This document shows, in pieces, positions 1-6,760 of a stretch of DNA of 10,470 bases. Made by a program: the position numbers and the translations under genes. A model generated the notes under the pieces. The model was not told the DNA's origin. It did no database searches and saw only the letters and a program-made list of their open reading frames with translations. The stretch comes from Verrucomicrobiota bacterium (lineage in GTDB: Bacteria; Verrucomicrobiota; Verrucomicrobiia; Limisphaerales; SXQI01). Each line of letters begins with the position of its first letter. Position 1 is the stretch's first letter. The stretch is taken from contig WBXJ01000092.1 in NCBI GenBank assembly GCA_008933045.1, positions 1-10,470 on the forward strand, read 5' to 3'.

Positions 1-1908
1 AAAGTTGTGGATCACGAGGGCGACAATTTTCTTGGCGGTTCGGATTTCGATGTTCTTATCGTCGAGCGCATCATCGCGCCACAACTTGAAAAAAAAGGTA
101 AATTTACCGACTTGCTCGCGCAGATGAAAAGCGAGACGGGAAAATATAACCGACTCTGGTATCATCTTCTTCACCTCGCCGAGCAATCCAAGATTGAATT
201 ATCTTCAAAGACTTGCGCTGAAATCGAATTTAGCATTGAGGATGATAACGGCAAGATGTTTGACTTAATCACCCCGGTAACTCGTTCGGAATACGAGGGC
301 GTGATCAAAGAGGTCATTGATAACGCCGCTGAAATGCTGAAAAAGATTCTGACGCGAAATTCTCTGCGCCCACAGGATTTGAAGTTTGTGCTGATGGTTG
401 GGGGCGCAACCTATACGCCGTTCGTGCGGAAGCGGATCGAGGAACTGCTTGGGATTAAGGTTAACACTGGCATTGACCCAACAAACGCAATCGTCGTTGG
501 CGCTGCCTACTTCGCAGCTACCAAGGAAATAAACCTTGGCGAAAAGACAGCCGATAAGCCCACCGCGCTCGGAACATTGCGAATCAAAGTCGCCTACAAT
601 CGCGCTTCCCAAGAACGCGAGGAAATGTTCTCGGCAAAAGTGGAAGGTGAGGCGAATGGCTTCTTCTATCGCATCACGCGAGAAGATGGCGGATACGACA
701 GCGGGTTAAAAAAACTTTCGCCGCGAATCGTCGAGGATTTGCCGCTTCTCGAAAACACCTACAATCTTTTCACTTTCAAAGTCTATGACGGACAGAACAA
801 CCCCGTCCTGACCGATTATGATTCCATTCAGATTGCCCAAGGCAAATATAGCGTCGCGGGACAAATGCTTCCCGAAGATTTGAGCCTCGTGAAGGACAAA
901 GACCACGACACAATTTTGGACAGAATCTTTTCCAAGAATTCCATCCTCCCTGCGAAGGCCAAAAAAACCGTGGACGTGAGCAAAGCGATAATTCATGGCT
1001 CTGACGACCAGATTCGGATCATCGTTGTCGAAGGACAGGCTGAAAATCATTTCACCGCGAACAAGACAGTTGGCTACTTGGAGATCTCAGGCAAAGGACT
1101 CAAACGCGACATTTTGCGCGGCACGGAAATTGACCTGACTTTTGAACTGTCCGAATCTCGCGACCTAACCGTCCATGCCTATGTGAATCCATCCGGCCCG
1201 GAGTTCTCGCAAATATTCACTCCAACTATTCGCGATGTGAATGTGAAGGCGCTGACCGAGGAAGTGCGGATGCTGGACGAACAACTTGAAAAAGAGAAAT
1301 CGGAAGCAATGGGCAACGAAAACTACGAAGTAGTCGAGAAGATGGAAAAGTTGACTGCGCCTGTTCAAGAGCTTCAAGGCGAAGTTATGCTCCTTGCTTT
1401 GGATGACGTGACAGACAACCGCTACAAACTTGAAGACCGCAAACGCAAGATAGCCCAAGAACTCAATCAGCTAACTTCTGGTAAGCGCGTAGAACGGTTG
1501 CGAATCGAATACCAGACAGCGAAAGGTGAGGTCGCCGAAATCCTGAACACGAACGGGAATGACCTTGAACAGCGGCAATTGAACGAAATTGTCACCCAAG
1601 AGCATACGTTCTTGAATTCAACGAATCCGCTGAAACTTCAAGCGGCAATAGACCGACTCCGCCGCATCTCATTCCAGATTCTTCGTCGCACGCCAGACTT
1701 TTTGGTCGGATGGTTTCAGCATTTACTCAGCAAGCGCCAAACTTTCAACGACCAACTGCAAGCCAAGAATTTGATCGAAGCTGGTAAGAAGCATATCGCC
1801 GCCGAGGATTACGACAAGCTAGCGGAAGTGAACGGACGCCTTCAAAGTTTGTTGCCGGAAAAGGAAAAAGACTCAAGCGAAATGCGACACTTTACGGGCA
1901 TCAGTTGA
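1..1908 (+). CDS. Hsp70/DnaK-family chaperone, 5'-truncated by window edge
   Basis: This is an Hsp70-family ATPase. The family binds and releases exposed peptide segments in an ATP-driven cycle in the cytoplasm. The frame is open from base 1, so the gene starts upstream and roughly the first 200 residues are missing. Counting from the first visible codon, GDNFLGGSDFD (residues 7-17) matches the DnaK 'GDTHLGGEDFD' segment, and VGGATYTPFVRKRIEELLG (133-151) matches the late ATPase-domain motif 'VGGxTRxPxV'. Residues about 190-281 form an extra beta-rich segment, and the usual DnaK linker (DVLLLDV) is not seen. The substrate-binding beta domain (about 282-408) contains LPEDLSL, KNSILPAKAKKTV, GSDDQIRI, GYLEISGKGLKRD and SESRDLTVHAYVNPS. 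A long charged helical lid follows (415-620). The tail ends in RHFTGIS instead of DnaK's acidic tail. It is probably cotranscribed with the TPR gene 8 bases downstream. It is a divergent paralogue, not housekeeping dnaK. Family assignment is firm; its clients are unknown. Confidence 0.93.
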   Translation, partial: KVVDHEGDNFLGGSDFDVLIVERIIAPQLEKKGKFTDLLAQMKSETGKYNRLWYHLLHLAEQSKIELSSKTCAEIEFSIEDDNGKMFDLITPVTRSEYEGVIKEVIDNAAEMLKKILTRNSLRPQDLKFVLMVGGATYTPFVRKRIEELLGIKVNTGIDPTNAIVVGAAYFAATKEINLGEKTADKPTALGTLRIKVAYNRASQEREEMFSAKVEGEANGFFYRITREDGGYDSGLKKLSPRIVEDLPLLENTYNLFTFKVYDGQNNPVLTDYDSIQIAQGKYSVAGQMLPEDLSLVKDKDHDTILDRIFSKNSILPAKAKKTVDVSKAIIHGSDDQIRIIVVEGQAENHFTANKTVGYLEISGKGLKRDILRGTEIDLTFELSESRDLTVHAYVNPSGPEFSQIFTPTIRDVNVKALTEEVRMLDEQLEKEKSEAMGNENYEVVEKMEKLTAPVQELQGEVMLLALDDVTDNRYKLEDRKRKIAQELNQLTSGKRVERLRIEYQTAKGEVAEILNTNGNDLEQRQLNEIVTQEHTFLNSTNPLKLQAAIDRLRRISFQILRRTPDFLVGWFQHLLSKRQTFNDQLQAKNLIEAGKKHIAAEDYDKLAEVNGRLQSLLPEKEKDSSEMRHFTGIS

Positions 1909-1916
1909 TACCGTTT

Positions 1917-2084
1917 ATGAACACTCAAAGCTTTATGACAGCTACTGAGACAGCCGACGTTGAACAAGTGGACAAGGCAATCCTCGCGATCCAAGCAGGG
2001 GACACAATAACTGCACAGAATTTCCTTTTGGATGTCATGAAGCGAGCACCCACCCAATACACTTACCAGTTCGTGGACTCTTAA
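1917..2084 (+). pseudogene. N-terminal piece of TPR/zinc-ribbon gene, ended by an in-frame TAA
   Basis: This ATG-initiated frame begins 8 bases after the Hsp70 stop and encodes 55 residues (begins MNTQSFMTATETADVEQ, ends YQFVDS). It looks helical and contains 'AILAIQAGDTITAQNFLLDVMKRAPTQ', the typical pattern of a helical-hairpin repeat. It stops at TAA 2082-2084. The next reading frame, beginning GTG at 2088, is in exactly the same phase with only GGC between. The segment YQFVDS-stop-GVNIKFWD reads as one interrupted beta/helix segment. I therefore read this as the first part of a gene of about 281 residues, split by a nonsense codon. Alternatives are a real separate small protein, programmed stop-codon readthrough, or a sequencing error. 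No Shine-Dalgarno is evident before the ATG. Confidence 0.6.
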
Positions 2085-2087
2085 GGC

Positions 2088-2762
2088 GTGAATATCAAGT
2101 TCTGGGATAAGAGTGAGTTTCTGCACTTTGTCACCTACATCATGGACAAAGACGAGACTGACAAAATACTCTCTGGCAAAAAACTTAACTGGATTGGAAG
2201 TGCATATCCAAGAGCGTGTTTTCACTTAGGTTTCCTGAAAGTTGCGGCCAAGGAATACGGGGAGGCATTGGCTTTTCTCGACCGGGGCGTCGCCCTCGAA
2301 CCATCCAACCCTAATTTCAAGTTTGAAAAAGCAGTAGCGTTGACTCACATGCGCCGCTTTGATGAAGCACTGAGGCTGTATGACTCAGTGACCAAGGTTG
2401 GTTTGCATGTTTCTCCCGTTAATGTCGCGCGAGCCCTGCGAGGGCGGGGATGGGTTTTAGTTGAGATGAGTCAACTCGACCGCGCGGAGGCCATTTTCAA
2501 AGAGTCTCTGAAACACGAATCTGGTAATAAGGCTGCGATAAACGAGCTTGCCTATATTGCCCATCTGCGAAGCGGAGGGCGTTCGACCTCTGCGGAATTG
2601 ATAGTGGGCGCGCCCAACTCTGCGGGCAAATGCCCAAGTTGCGGACTGGACATCACTGGGGAGAGCCATATTGAAGAAAGGAACGGCAAATCTGTTCTCA
2701 TATGCAAGACCTGCCAAATGACTGATTTCAAATTGAAGAAATGGTGGGAGGTTTGGAAATAG
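2088..2762 (+). CDS. TPR protein with C-terminal zinc ribbon (main part of split gene)
   Basis: Encodes 224 residues if GTG 2088 is used. An aromatic-rich start (KFWDKSEFLHFVTYI) is followed by TPR-like helical pairs: YPRACFHLGFLKVAAKEYGE with ALAFLDRGVALEPSNP (about 40-74), FKFEKAVALTHMRRFDEALRLYDSV (77-101) and RGRGWVLVEMSQLDRAEAIFKESLKHE (about 119-145). TPRs mediate protein-protein binding. The C-terminus has two Cys-x2-Cys knuckles, C182-C185 (CPSC) and C206-C209 (CKTC), spaced as in a zinc ribbon, followed by a Trp/Lys-rich end (KKWWEVWK). The start is doubtful: GTG 2088 lies directly after an in-phase TAA, and its only AAGG is one base upstream, too close for a ribosome site. The next in-frame ATG (2142) would cut into the domain. 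Being next to an Hsp70 gene suggests a co-chaperone or client adaptor, which is inference. The exact family is not recognised. Confidence 0.8.
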   Translation: MNIKFWDKSEFLHFVTYIMDKDETDKILSGKKLNWIGSAYPRACFHLGFLKVAAKEYGEALAFLDRGVALEPSNPNFKFEKAVALTHMRRFDEALRLYDSVTKVGLHVSPVNVARALRGRGWVLVEMSQLDRAEAIFKESLKHESGNKAAINELAYIAHLRSGGRSTSAELIVGAPNSAGKCPSCGLDITGESHIEERNGKSVLICKTCQMTDFKLKKWWEVWK

Positions 2763-2925
2763 CACACCCCGAATTAATTCTGAAACGGGTGCATCCCGAA
2801 GTTGTTGGAGCATTTTAGTTCCACAAGAGGTGATCATCTTGATTTTTGAGTAGGACCACAACCTTGAGCAAGGCTGTGAAGCCCAGGGCTGTTTCAAGAA
2901 AAGGTTTCGCTGGGATTGAGCCGAG

Positions 2926-3040
2926 GACTCATGAGGGGCTGAATGAAATTGGCAATGAAGGGAGGAAACTCGGAAGATATTTTGGATGGTGAAGCTGGAA
3001 AGTGGGGTTTGTCCAGGGTCTTTCGTTTTGACTCATGAGG
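2926..3040 (+). repeat. 11-base direct repeat pair in non-coding region
   Basis: GACTCATGAGG occurs at 2926-2936 and again at 3030-3040, with start points 104 bases apart. The flanking bases are not similar. This could be chance, or a trace of a degenerated repeat unit. No function is assigned. Confidence 0.35.
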
Positions 3041-3180
3041 CGGCGATCAGCGCGAGGTATTTTGCTGGGCTGGATTGGATGGTTTCGCGAAATTCTGGCA
3101 GTGAGCGTTCTTGAGTGTGGTCGGCAAGAAGATGCCGCAACCGAACTGAGAGCCAATGAATGATCTAAAACCATTCGACC

Positions 3181-3219
3181 GCAGGGGGCGCGAGCTAGGG
3201 CTCGAAGCTCGCCCCCTGC
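3181..3219 (+). terminator. GC-rich hairpin, possible terminator or structured element
   Basis: GCAGGGGGCG (3181-3190) is perfectly complementary to CGCCCCCTGC (3210-3219). The 19-base loop can form a small inner stem (CGAG 3191-3194 with CTCG 3201-3204). It is followed by TCGTTTTA, a weak T-run, so it resembles an imperfect intrinsic terminator for + strand transcription. It lies 419 bases after the last upstream stop codon, which is far for a simple terminator of that operon. It may instead be a transcription boundary or a dispersed palindromic repeat. Confidence 0.45.
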
Positions 3220-3503
3220 TCGTTTTATCCGGCTGCCGAAGCTGGGAAAATCACATCAACAAAAACCAACCCAAAAACCACTTACACAGATTTCTTTACA
3301 CAACCTGCCAAGCCTGTTCATGGAATGGCGGGCGGATCAACGCCGTCCCGAACGCGTGACGACCACGACTTTCCAAGCCCTGATGAAGCAGCAACAAAAC
3401 ACCCGAGCCATTAACTTGGTATTAACCAACCGTCCTTCACTCAAAAACCTCTCATGAATTAGTCCTAGCTTGCCCATTTCCCTTACTGAAATGACTTGAT
3501 TTG

Positions 3504-3523
3504 GGATCGATGGCATCGAATCC
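3504..3523. promoter_or_regulatory. Imperfect palindrome just before the secreted-cassette start
   Basis: GGAT-CGATG-g-CATCG-a-ATCC forms two 9-base arms around a single central G, with one extra A in the right arm. It ends 7 bases before ATG 3531. The symmetry suggests a binding site for a dimeric regulator. A hairpin is less likely because the central loop is only one base, unless the inner pairs stay open. Its position would suit an operator for the small secreted protein/protease pair. No matching promoter boxes are convincing, so this is suggestive only. Confidence 0.3.
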
Positions 3524-3530
3524 TTGAGGG

Positions 3531-4031
3531 ATGCAAAATGCGGACTTTGGGTTGATCCATGCCTGGCCATTTTCTTGGGCTACTGGGGGCTTTTTGCGTG
3601 TTTTTTTTGTGGGCCTTTTGGTGGTGGGGTTGGTGGTGGTTGCTTTGGGAGAGGTTTCTGCGCGGGTGTGGACGTTGCCGGAGTTGGTTCGGGGTGCGGA
3701 GTTGGTCGCCTTGGGACGTGTGGCGAGCAAATCGGTGACTTATTTGGGGGAGGCAGGGATTCAGACGACCGTGGATATGGAGGTGGAGTCGGTATGGAAA
3801 GGCTCGGTCAAGTCGACAAATTCAATTTCTTTTTATCTGCCGGGTGGTGTTCTCGGTGAGCGCAAGGTCGTGGTGACGGGCCAGCCGGAGTTCGCGCTGG
3901 AGGAATCGTGTGTTGTTTTTTTGAAGCGAGGCGAGGATGGCCGCTGGGTTCTAGTGGGGTTTGGTCAAGGTAAACTGAGTGTGGATGACTTCAAACGACG
4001 TGCCGTGGGTCTTAATTCTGAGCTGCCATGA
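3531..4031 (+). CDS. Small exported protein paired with matrixin-like protease
   Basis: Encodes 166 residues from ATG 3531. The hydrophobic stretch (about 23-39, FLRVFFVGLLVVGLVVVALG) followed by EVSA is a signal peptide with likely cleavage near SA-RVW, but a 21-residue leader before it is unusual. An in-frame TTG at 3594 (Leu22), preceded by GGGGG, would give a more normal signal sequence and is a serious alternative start. The mature part has an alternating beta pattern: LPELVRGAELVALGRVAS, IQTTVDMEVESVWKG, SISFYLPGGVLGERKVVVTG, ESCVVFLKRGEDGRWVLVGFGQGKLSVDD. I associate this layout (a 'risk/role of xxGRV, VW-KG, PGG, GxxxFxxGE-VLF' small beta protein) with exported proteins encoded directly upstream of matrixin-like proteases, from memory and not checked. 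The gene overlaps the protease by ATGA, implying coupled translation. It has a single cysteine in the mature part (C127). Function is unknown; an inhibitor, chaperone or assembly partner of the protease is inference. Confidence 0.8.
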   Translation: MQNADFGLIHAWPFSWATGGFLRVFFVGLLVVGLVVVALGEVSARVWTLPELVRGAELVALGRVASKSVTYLGEAGIQTTVDMEVESVWKGSVKSTNSISFYLPGGVLGERKVVVTGQPEFALEESCVVFLKRGEDGRWVLVGFGQGKLSVDDFKRRAVGLNSELP

Positions 4032-5773
4032 GTGGATTTTATCGTTTTGTTTTGTTGGTTTGGTGTACGGGTTGGGCGTGGGGGTTTGTGCCGTATATTG
4101 ATGGTGATGGAAATGTGTTGAGGTGGAATTTGGCCGGTGTGGTTTATGATTCCCGATTGGTCAATCCGATCACCAAAGCGATTCGTTATTATCTTGCGAC
4201 GGATGCGTGGTCAGCGGGGAATCGTGACGCAGAGTTGAATGCCGTTCGGGCAAGTTTCGCGCAATGGCAAGCGGTTCCGGGCACTTCGCTGCGTTTTGAA
4301 GATGCGGGGTTGGCACCCAAGGCGGAGGTCATTGCGTCGGGGGATAAGACGAATCTGGTGTTCTGGGCAAAGAAGACGCGGCTGGTGGGTGGGGTGGATC
4401 TGACGAATCTCCGCGGTTACACTCTGCTGGAACTGGATGCGGAGAATAATATTTTGGAGGCGGATATTGTGCTCAACGGTCTTGATTTTTCTTGGTTCAC
4501 TTCGATTACGAATACGCGGTCGGCGGAGCAGTTTGTGGAGGCGGTGGTGTTGCATGAGGTTGGGCATTTCATTGGGCTGGATCACACACCTGTGGGTGGA
4601 GGGACAGTGATTCCTGCTGCCAACGGGGTGAGTACGTCGGTGGGACTTTCGGTGGATGAGATTGCGGGCGTCCGGTTTCTTTATCCGTTGGAATCGTTTA
4701 GGAGTCAGTTGGGGACGATTGGAGGGCGCGTGATGGCAGGGGCTGTGGGTGTTTTCGGTGCTGCGGTGTTTGCTGAGACGTTGCAGGGGAATATCGCGGC
4801 GGGGACGATCTCTGGGGCGGATGGCAGTTACAGGTTGCCCGCGCTTCCGGTGGGGAGTTATGAACTGAGGGCGACTCCTTTGGATCCTGTAACCGCGACG
4901 GAACAGTATTCGCTATTTCGGGGTCGGGATATCGCGGCCGATTATGTTGGGGCGAACACTAGTTTTCGTCCCTCGGCTCAACTGTCCGCTGTTGTGGTGA
5001 GTCTCCAAACGAACACGGTGAATATCCCGGTCGTTGCCGGACTTCCACCATTGCGGATTTTTGGGGTCAACAATCCGAACACGATCCCGGGTGCGGAAAC
5101 TCGGGATCGGACAGCGGTGAAGGTCGAATTGGGCCGCCAGAATTTTTATATCGGAATCGCTTCGACGAACGTGACGCCGGGCACCACGTTGAGCGTGACG
5201 GGTGACGGGATCACGGTGGGACCGACGCAATTTTTGACGAACCGATTTTCAAATAACACGCATGCGTTGGTGGCCTTCGCCTCGGTTGCAGCGAATGCGA
5301 CTCCGGGGCTGCGTTCGTTTGTGGTACGACGGGGGGCGGATGTGGCCTATGCCAACGGGTATCTTGAGATTTTGCCGGCGTTTCCTGATGATAATTTTGA
5401 TGGGCTGGATGATTTTTTCCAACGCCAGTTTTTCCCGCTCTGGACCGCAGCGAATGCCGCGCCTGGATTTGATGCGGATGGGGATGGTTTTAGTAATCAA
5501 TTTGAAGCAGCGACGGGCTCGAATCCAACGGTCGCGGGGTCTGTGAGCTTTTTGATTCGATCGGTGAAGATGACGAGTCAGGGATCCAAAATCGAGTGGA
5601 GGAGCGATCTGGGGAGGCGTTATCAAATTTATTCTCGGCCAGAGTTAAGTCTGAAACAACCGTGGAAAGAGTTGGGATCACCTGTGACGGCTACCGGGGA
5701 CGTCTCGACCTATCAGGACACGAGCTCGCCGGGGGTAGTTAAGTTTTATCGTCTGCAACTTTTGCCACTTTAA
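4028..5773 (+). CDS. Secreted matrixin-like zinc metalloprotease, multidomain
   Basis: 581 residues with an N-terminal signal peptide (1-20, FVLLVWCTGWAWG). The catalytic domain (about 22-215) has matrixin-style features: the opening WNLAGVVYD, the helix AVRASFAQWQAVPGTSLRF, and the zinc site HEVGHFIGLDH (H176, catalytic E177, H180, H186) followed by LSVDEIAGVRFLYP. This is the metzincin/M10 signature, so it should hydrolyse peptide bonds outside the cell or in the periplasm. The Met-turn position reads GGTVIP, with Val194 where methionine is expected. No cysteine occurs after the signal peptide, so there is no cysteine switch in cis. Then come a carboxypeptidase-regulatory-like beta domain (231-285, IGGRV...DGSYRLPALPVGSYELRA), Asn/Thr-rich beta segments (about 310-450), Asp-rich calcium-type loops (DDNFDGLDD 454-462; DADGDG 482-487) and a C-terminal beta tail (about 505-581) of a type frequent in Verrucomicrobiota. 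The start overlaps the upstream stop (ATGA). Substrate unknown. Confidence 0.9.
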   Translation: MSGFYRFVLLVWCTGWAWGFVPYIDGDGNVLRWNLAGVVYDSRLVNPITKAIRYYLATDAWSAGNRDAELNAVRASFAQWQAVPGTSLRFEDAGLAPKAEVIASGDKTNLVFWAKKTRLVGGVDLTNLRGYTLLELDAENNILEADIVLNGLDFSWFTSITNTRSAEQFVEAVVLHEVGHFIGLDHTPVGGGTVIPAANGVSTSVGLSVDEIAGVRFLYPLESFRSQLGTIGGRVMAGAVGVFGAAVFAETLQGNIAAGTISGADGSYRLPALPVGSYELRATPLDPVTATEQYSLFRGRDIAADYVGANTSFRPSAQLSAVVVSLQTNTVNIPVVAGLPPLRIFGVNNPNTIPGAETRDRTAVKVELGRQNFYIGIASTNVTPGTTLSVTGDGITVGPTQFLTNRFSNNTHALVAFASVAANATPGLRSFVVRRGADVAYANGYLEILPAFPDDNFDGLDDFFQRQFFPLWTAANAAPGFDADGDGFSNQFEAATGSNPTVAGSVSFLIRSVKMTSQGSKIEWRSDLGRRYQIYSRPELSLKQPWKELGSPVTATGDVSTYQDTSSPGVVKFYRLQLLPL

Positions 5774-5842
5774 ATCTTTTTGCGGAGCACTTGGGGCCAT
5801 CGCGTGATTGCTTCGGGAGTCCGGTTGGCTTATTTTGGGCGG

Positions 5843-6754
5843 ATGAGTAACTGGCCAGCAATCTGGCGTATTTTTTTATTGTCCTGCCTCGGTTTTGTTT
5901 GGAGTGGATGTTTTCCAAACTCTCAAAAGCCTTACGAAGAGGATAAAGACCCTTACTTTATTGAAGGTAAAAACCGATTTCGAAGCTATGATTACTCGGG
6001 GGCGGCGGAGTCTTATGTGCGGGTGTTGAACAACAACCCAAACTCCGCGCTGGCGCATTTCGAGTTGGGAATGATCTACAAAGACAAGGCGTATGATCCT
6101 ATCGCGGCGATTTATCATCTGGATCGATACCTTCGGTTGCGTCCGAAGTCGGATTTAGGAGAAGTGGTGAAGATGCACATGGAAGCGATGAAGATCGACA
6201 TTGCAAAGTCGGTTTCCTACGGGGTGGTGGCTCGTGATGTGCAGAGGCAGATGGATCAGTTGATCACGAACAATCTCGCGCTCCGGATCGAGATGACGAA
6301 CAACCGTGCGACAATCGCCACGAATCGTTTCGAAAGCACCGCGTTAAAAACCGAACTGGCCGCGCTCAAAGAATTATTCGCACGCCGACCTCTCGGAGTG
6401 ACAAATACGGTGACGAATTACATTCGGTCGGCCGTTCCCGCGCCACAGAACCGGACGGTGTTGCCGCCGAGTGCTCCAAGTAATCAGAACCGCACCGCGC
6501 CACGCCCGCCCGCCCCATCGCCACAGGCAACGATCGCGACGCGCCCCTCTGCGCCGAGTTCCAGCGAAGCCCCTCGCCGAGCTGCACCGATAGTGGTGAA
6601 TCGGACTCATCTGGTGAAAGCCGGGCAAACGTATGACTCGATCGCCGTGCAATACGGGGTGAGTGCGGTCGCGGTGAAGGCTGCAAATCCACGGATTGAT
6701 GCGGGCCAACTCAGCGCGGGTCAACTCATCAATGTCCCTGTGTCTCGCCGGTAA
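5843..6754 (+). CDS. TPR and LysM envelope protein, probable lipoprotein
   Basis: Start at ATG 5843 gives 303 residues. A longer frame from TTG 5780 exists, but it would bury the signal sequence behind 21 residues. The N-terminus (MSNWPAIWRIFLLSCLGFVWSGC) is a short basic/hydrophobic signal ending in SG-C23, a lipobox-like site, though Trp at -3 is atypical. Residues about 33-102 form two TPR-like units (EGKNRFRSYDYSGAAESYVRVLNNNPNS and AHFELGMIYKDKAYDPIAAIYHLDRYLRLRPKS). A helical, probably coiled-coil region follows (about 125-188), then a Pro/Ala/Ser-rich linker (about 200-250). A LysM domain occupies 255-300 (HLVKAGQTYDSIAVQYGVS, VKAANPRIDAGQLSAGQLINVP). LysM binds peptidoglycan glycans, so the protein probably links a membrane to the cell wall and presents a TPR surface to partners. 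It is the first gene of a tight cluster with an ABC transporter, starting 69 bases after the protease stop. No terminator is visible in that gap. Confidence 0.85.
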   Translation: MSNWPAIWRIFLLSCLGFVWSGCFPNSQKPYEEDKDPYFIEGKNRFRSYDYSGAAESYVRVLNNNPNSALAHFELGMIYKDKAYDPIAAIYHLDRYLRLRPKSDLGEVVKMHMEAMKIDIAKSVSYGVVARDVQRQMDQLITNNLALRIEMTNNRATIATNRFESTALKTELAALKELFARRPLGVTNTVTNYIRSAVPAPQNRTVLPPSAPSNQNRTAPRPPAPSPQATIATRPSAPSSSEAPRRAAPIVVNRTHLVKAGQTYDSIAVQYGVSAVAVKAANPRIDAGQLSAGQLINVPVSRR

Positions 6755-6760
6755 CGAGCT

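Larger units (their letters stand above)
2763..3530. other. Intergenic region with no convincing gene
   Basis: About 770 bases between the TPR/zinc-ribbon gene and the secreted cassette. Short open frames exist on both strands, but none shows a recognisable motif, ribosome site or convincing codon pattern. The two most protein-like short + strand frames are 3035-3163 (42 codons, ATG) and 3320-3457 (45 codons, ATG); neither can be supported as a gene. The region carries an 11-base direct repeat, a GC-rich hairpin and a short palindrome, listed separately. The stretch 3240-3460 is A/C-rich on the + strand, unlike the G/T-rich genes that follow. Some of it may be degraded coding or mobile-element sequence, but nothing shows this directly. 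No clear sigma-70-type promoter could be picked out. Confidence 0.6.

Noticed and set aside
2763..2800. Possible terminator after the TPR/zinc-ribbon gene (GGGTGCATCCC)
   Set aside because: Only three or four base pairs form and no T-run follows.
2929..3174. 81-codon frame on the - strand in the intergenic gap
   Set aside because: Its product is low-complexity Ser/Pro/His-rich, with no motif and no ribosome site. It most likely reflects skewed base composition.
3156..3359. 67-codon + strand frame across the GC-rich hairpin
   Set aside because: It reads through the palindrome (producing RRGRELGLEARPLL), has no recognisable domain and no ribosome site. Treated as chance.
4211..5626. Several long antisense frames opposite the protease gene
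   Set aside because: Arg/Pro/His-rich products typical of the complement of a G/T-rich coding strand, with no motifs. They are shadows of the protease.
5780..5842. Extension of the LysM gene to TTG 5780
   Set aside because: It would place 21 extra residues ahead of an evident signal sequence. ATG 5843 gives a normal lipoprotein-like N-terminus.
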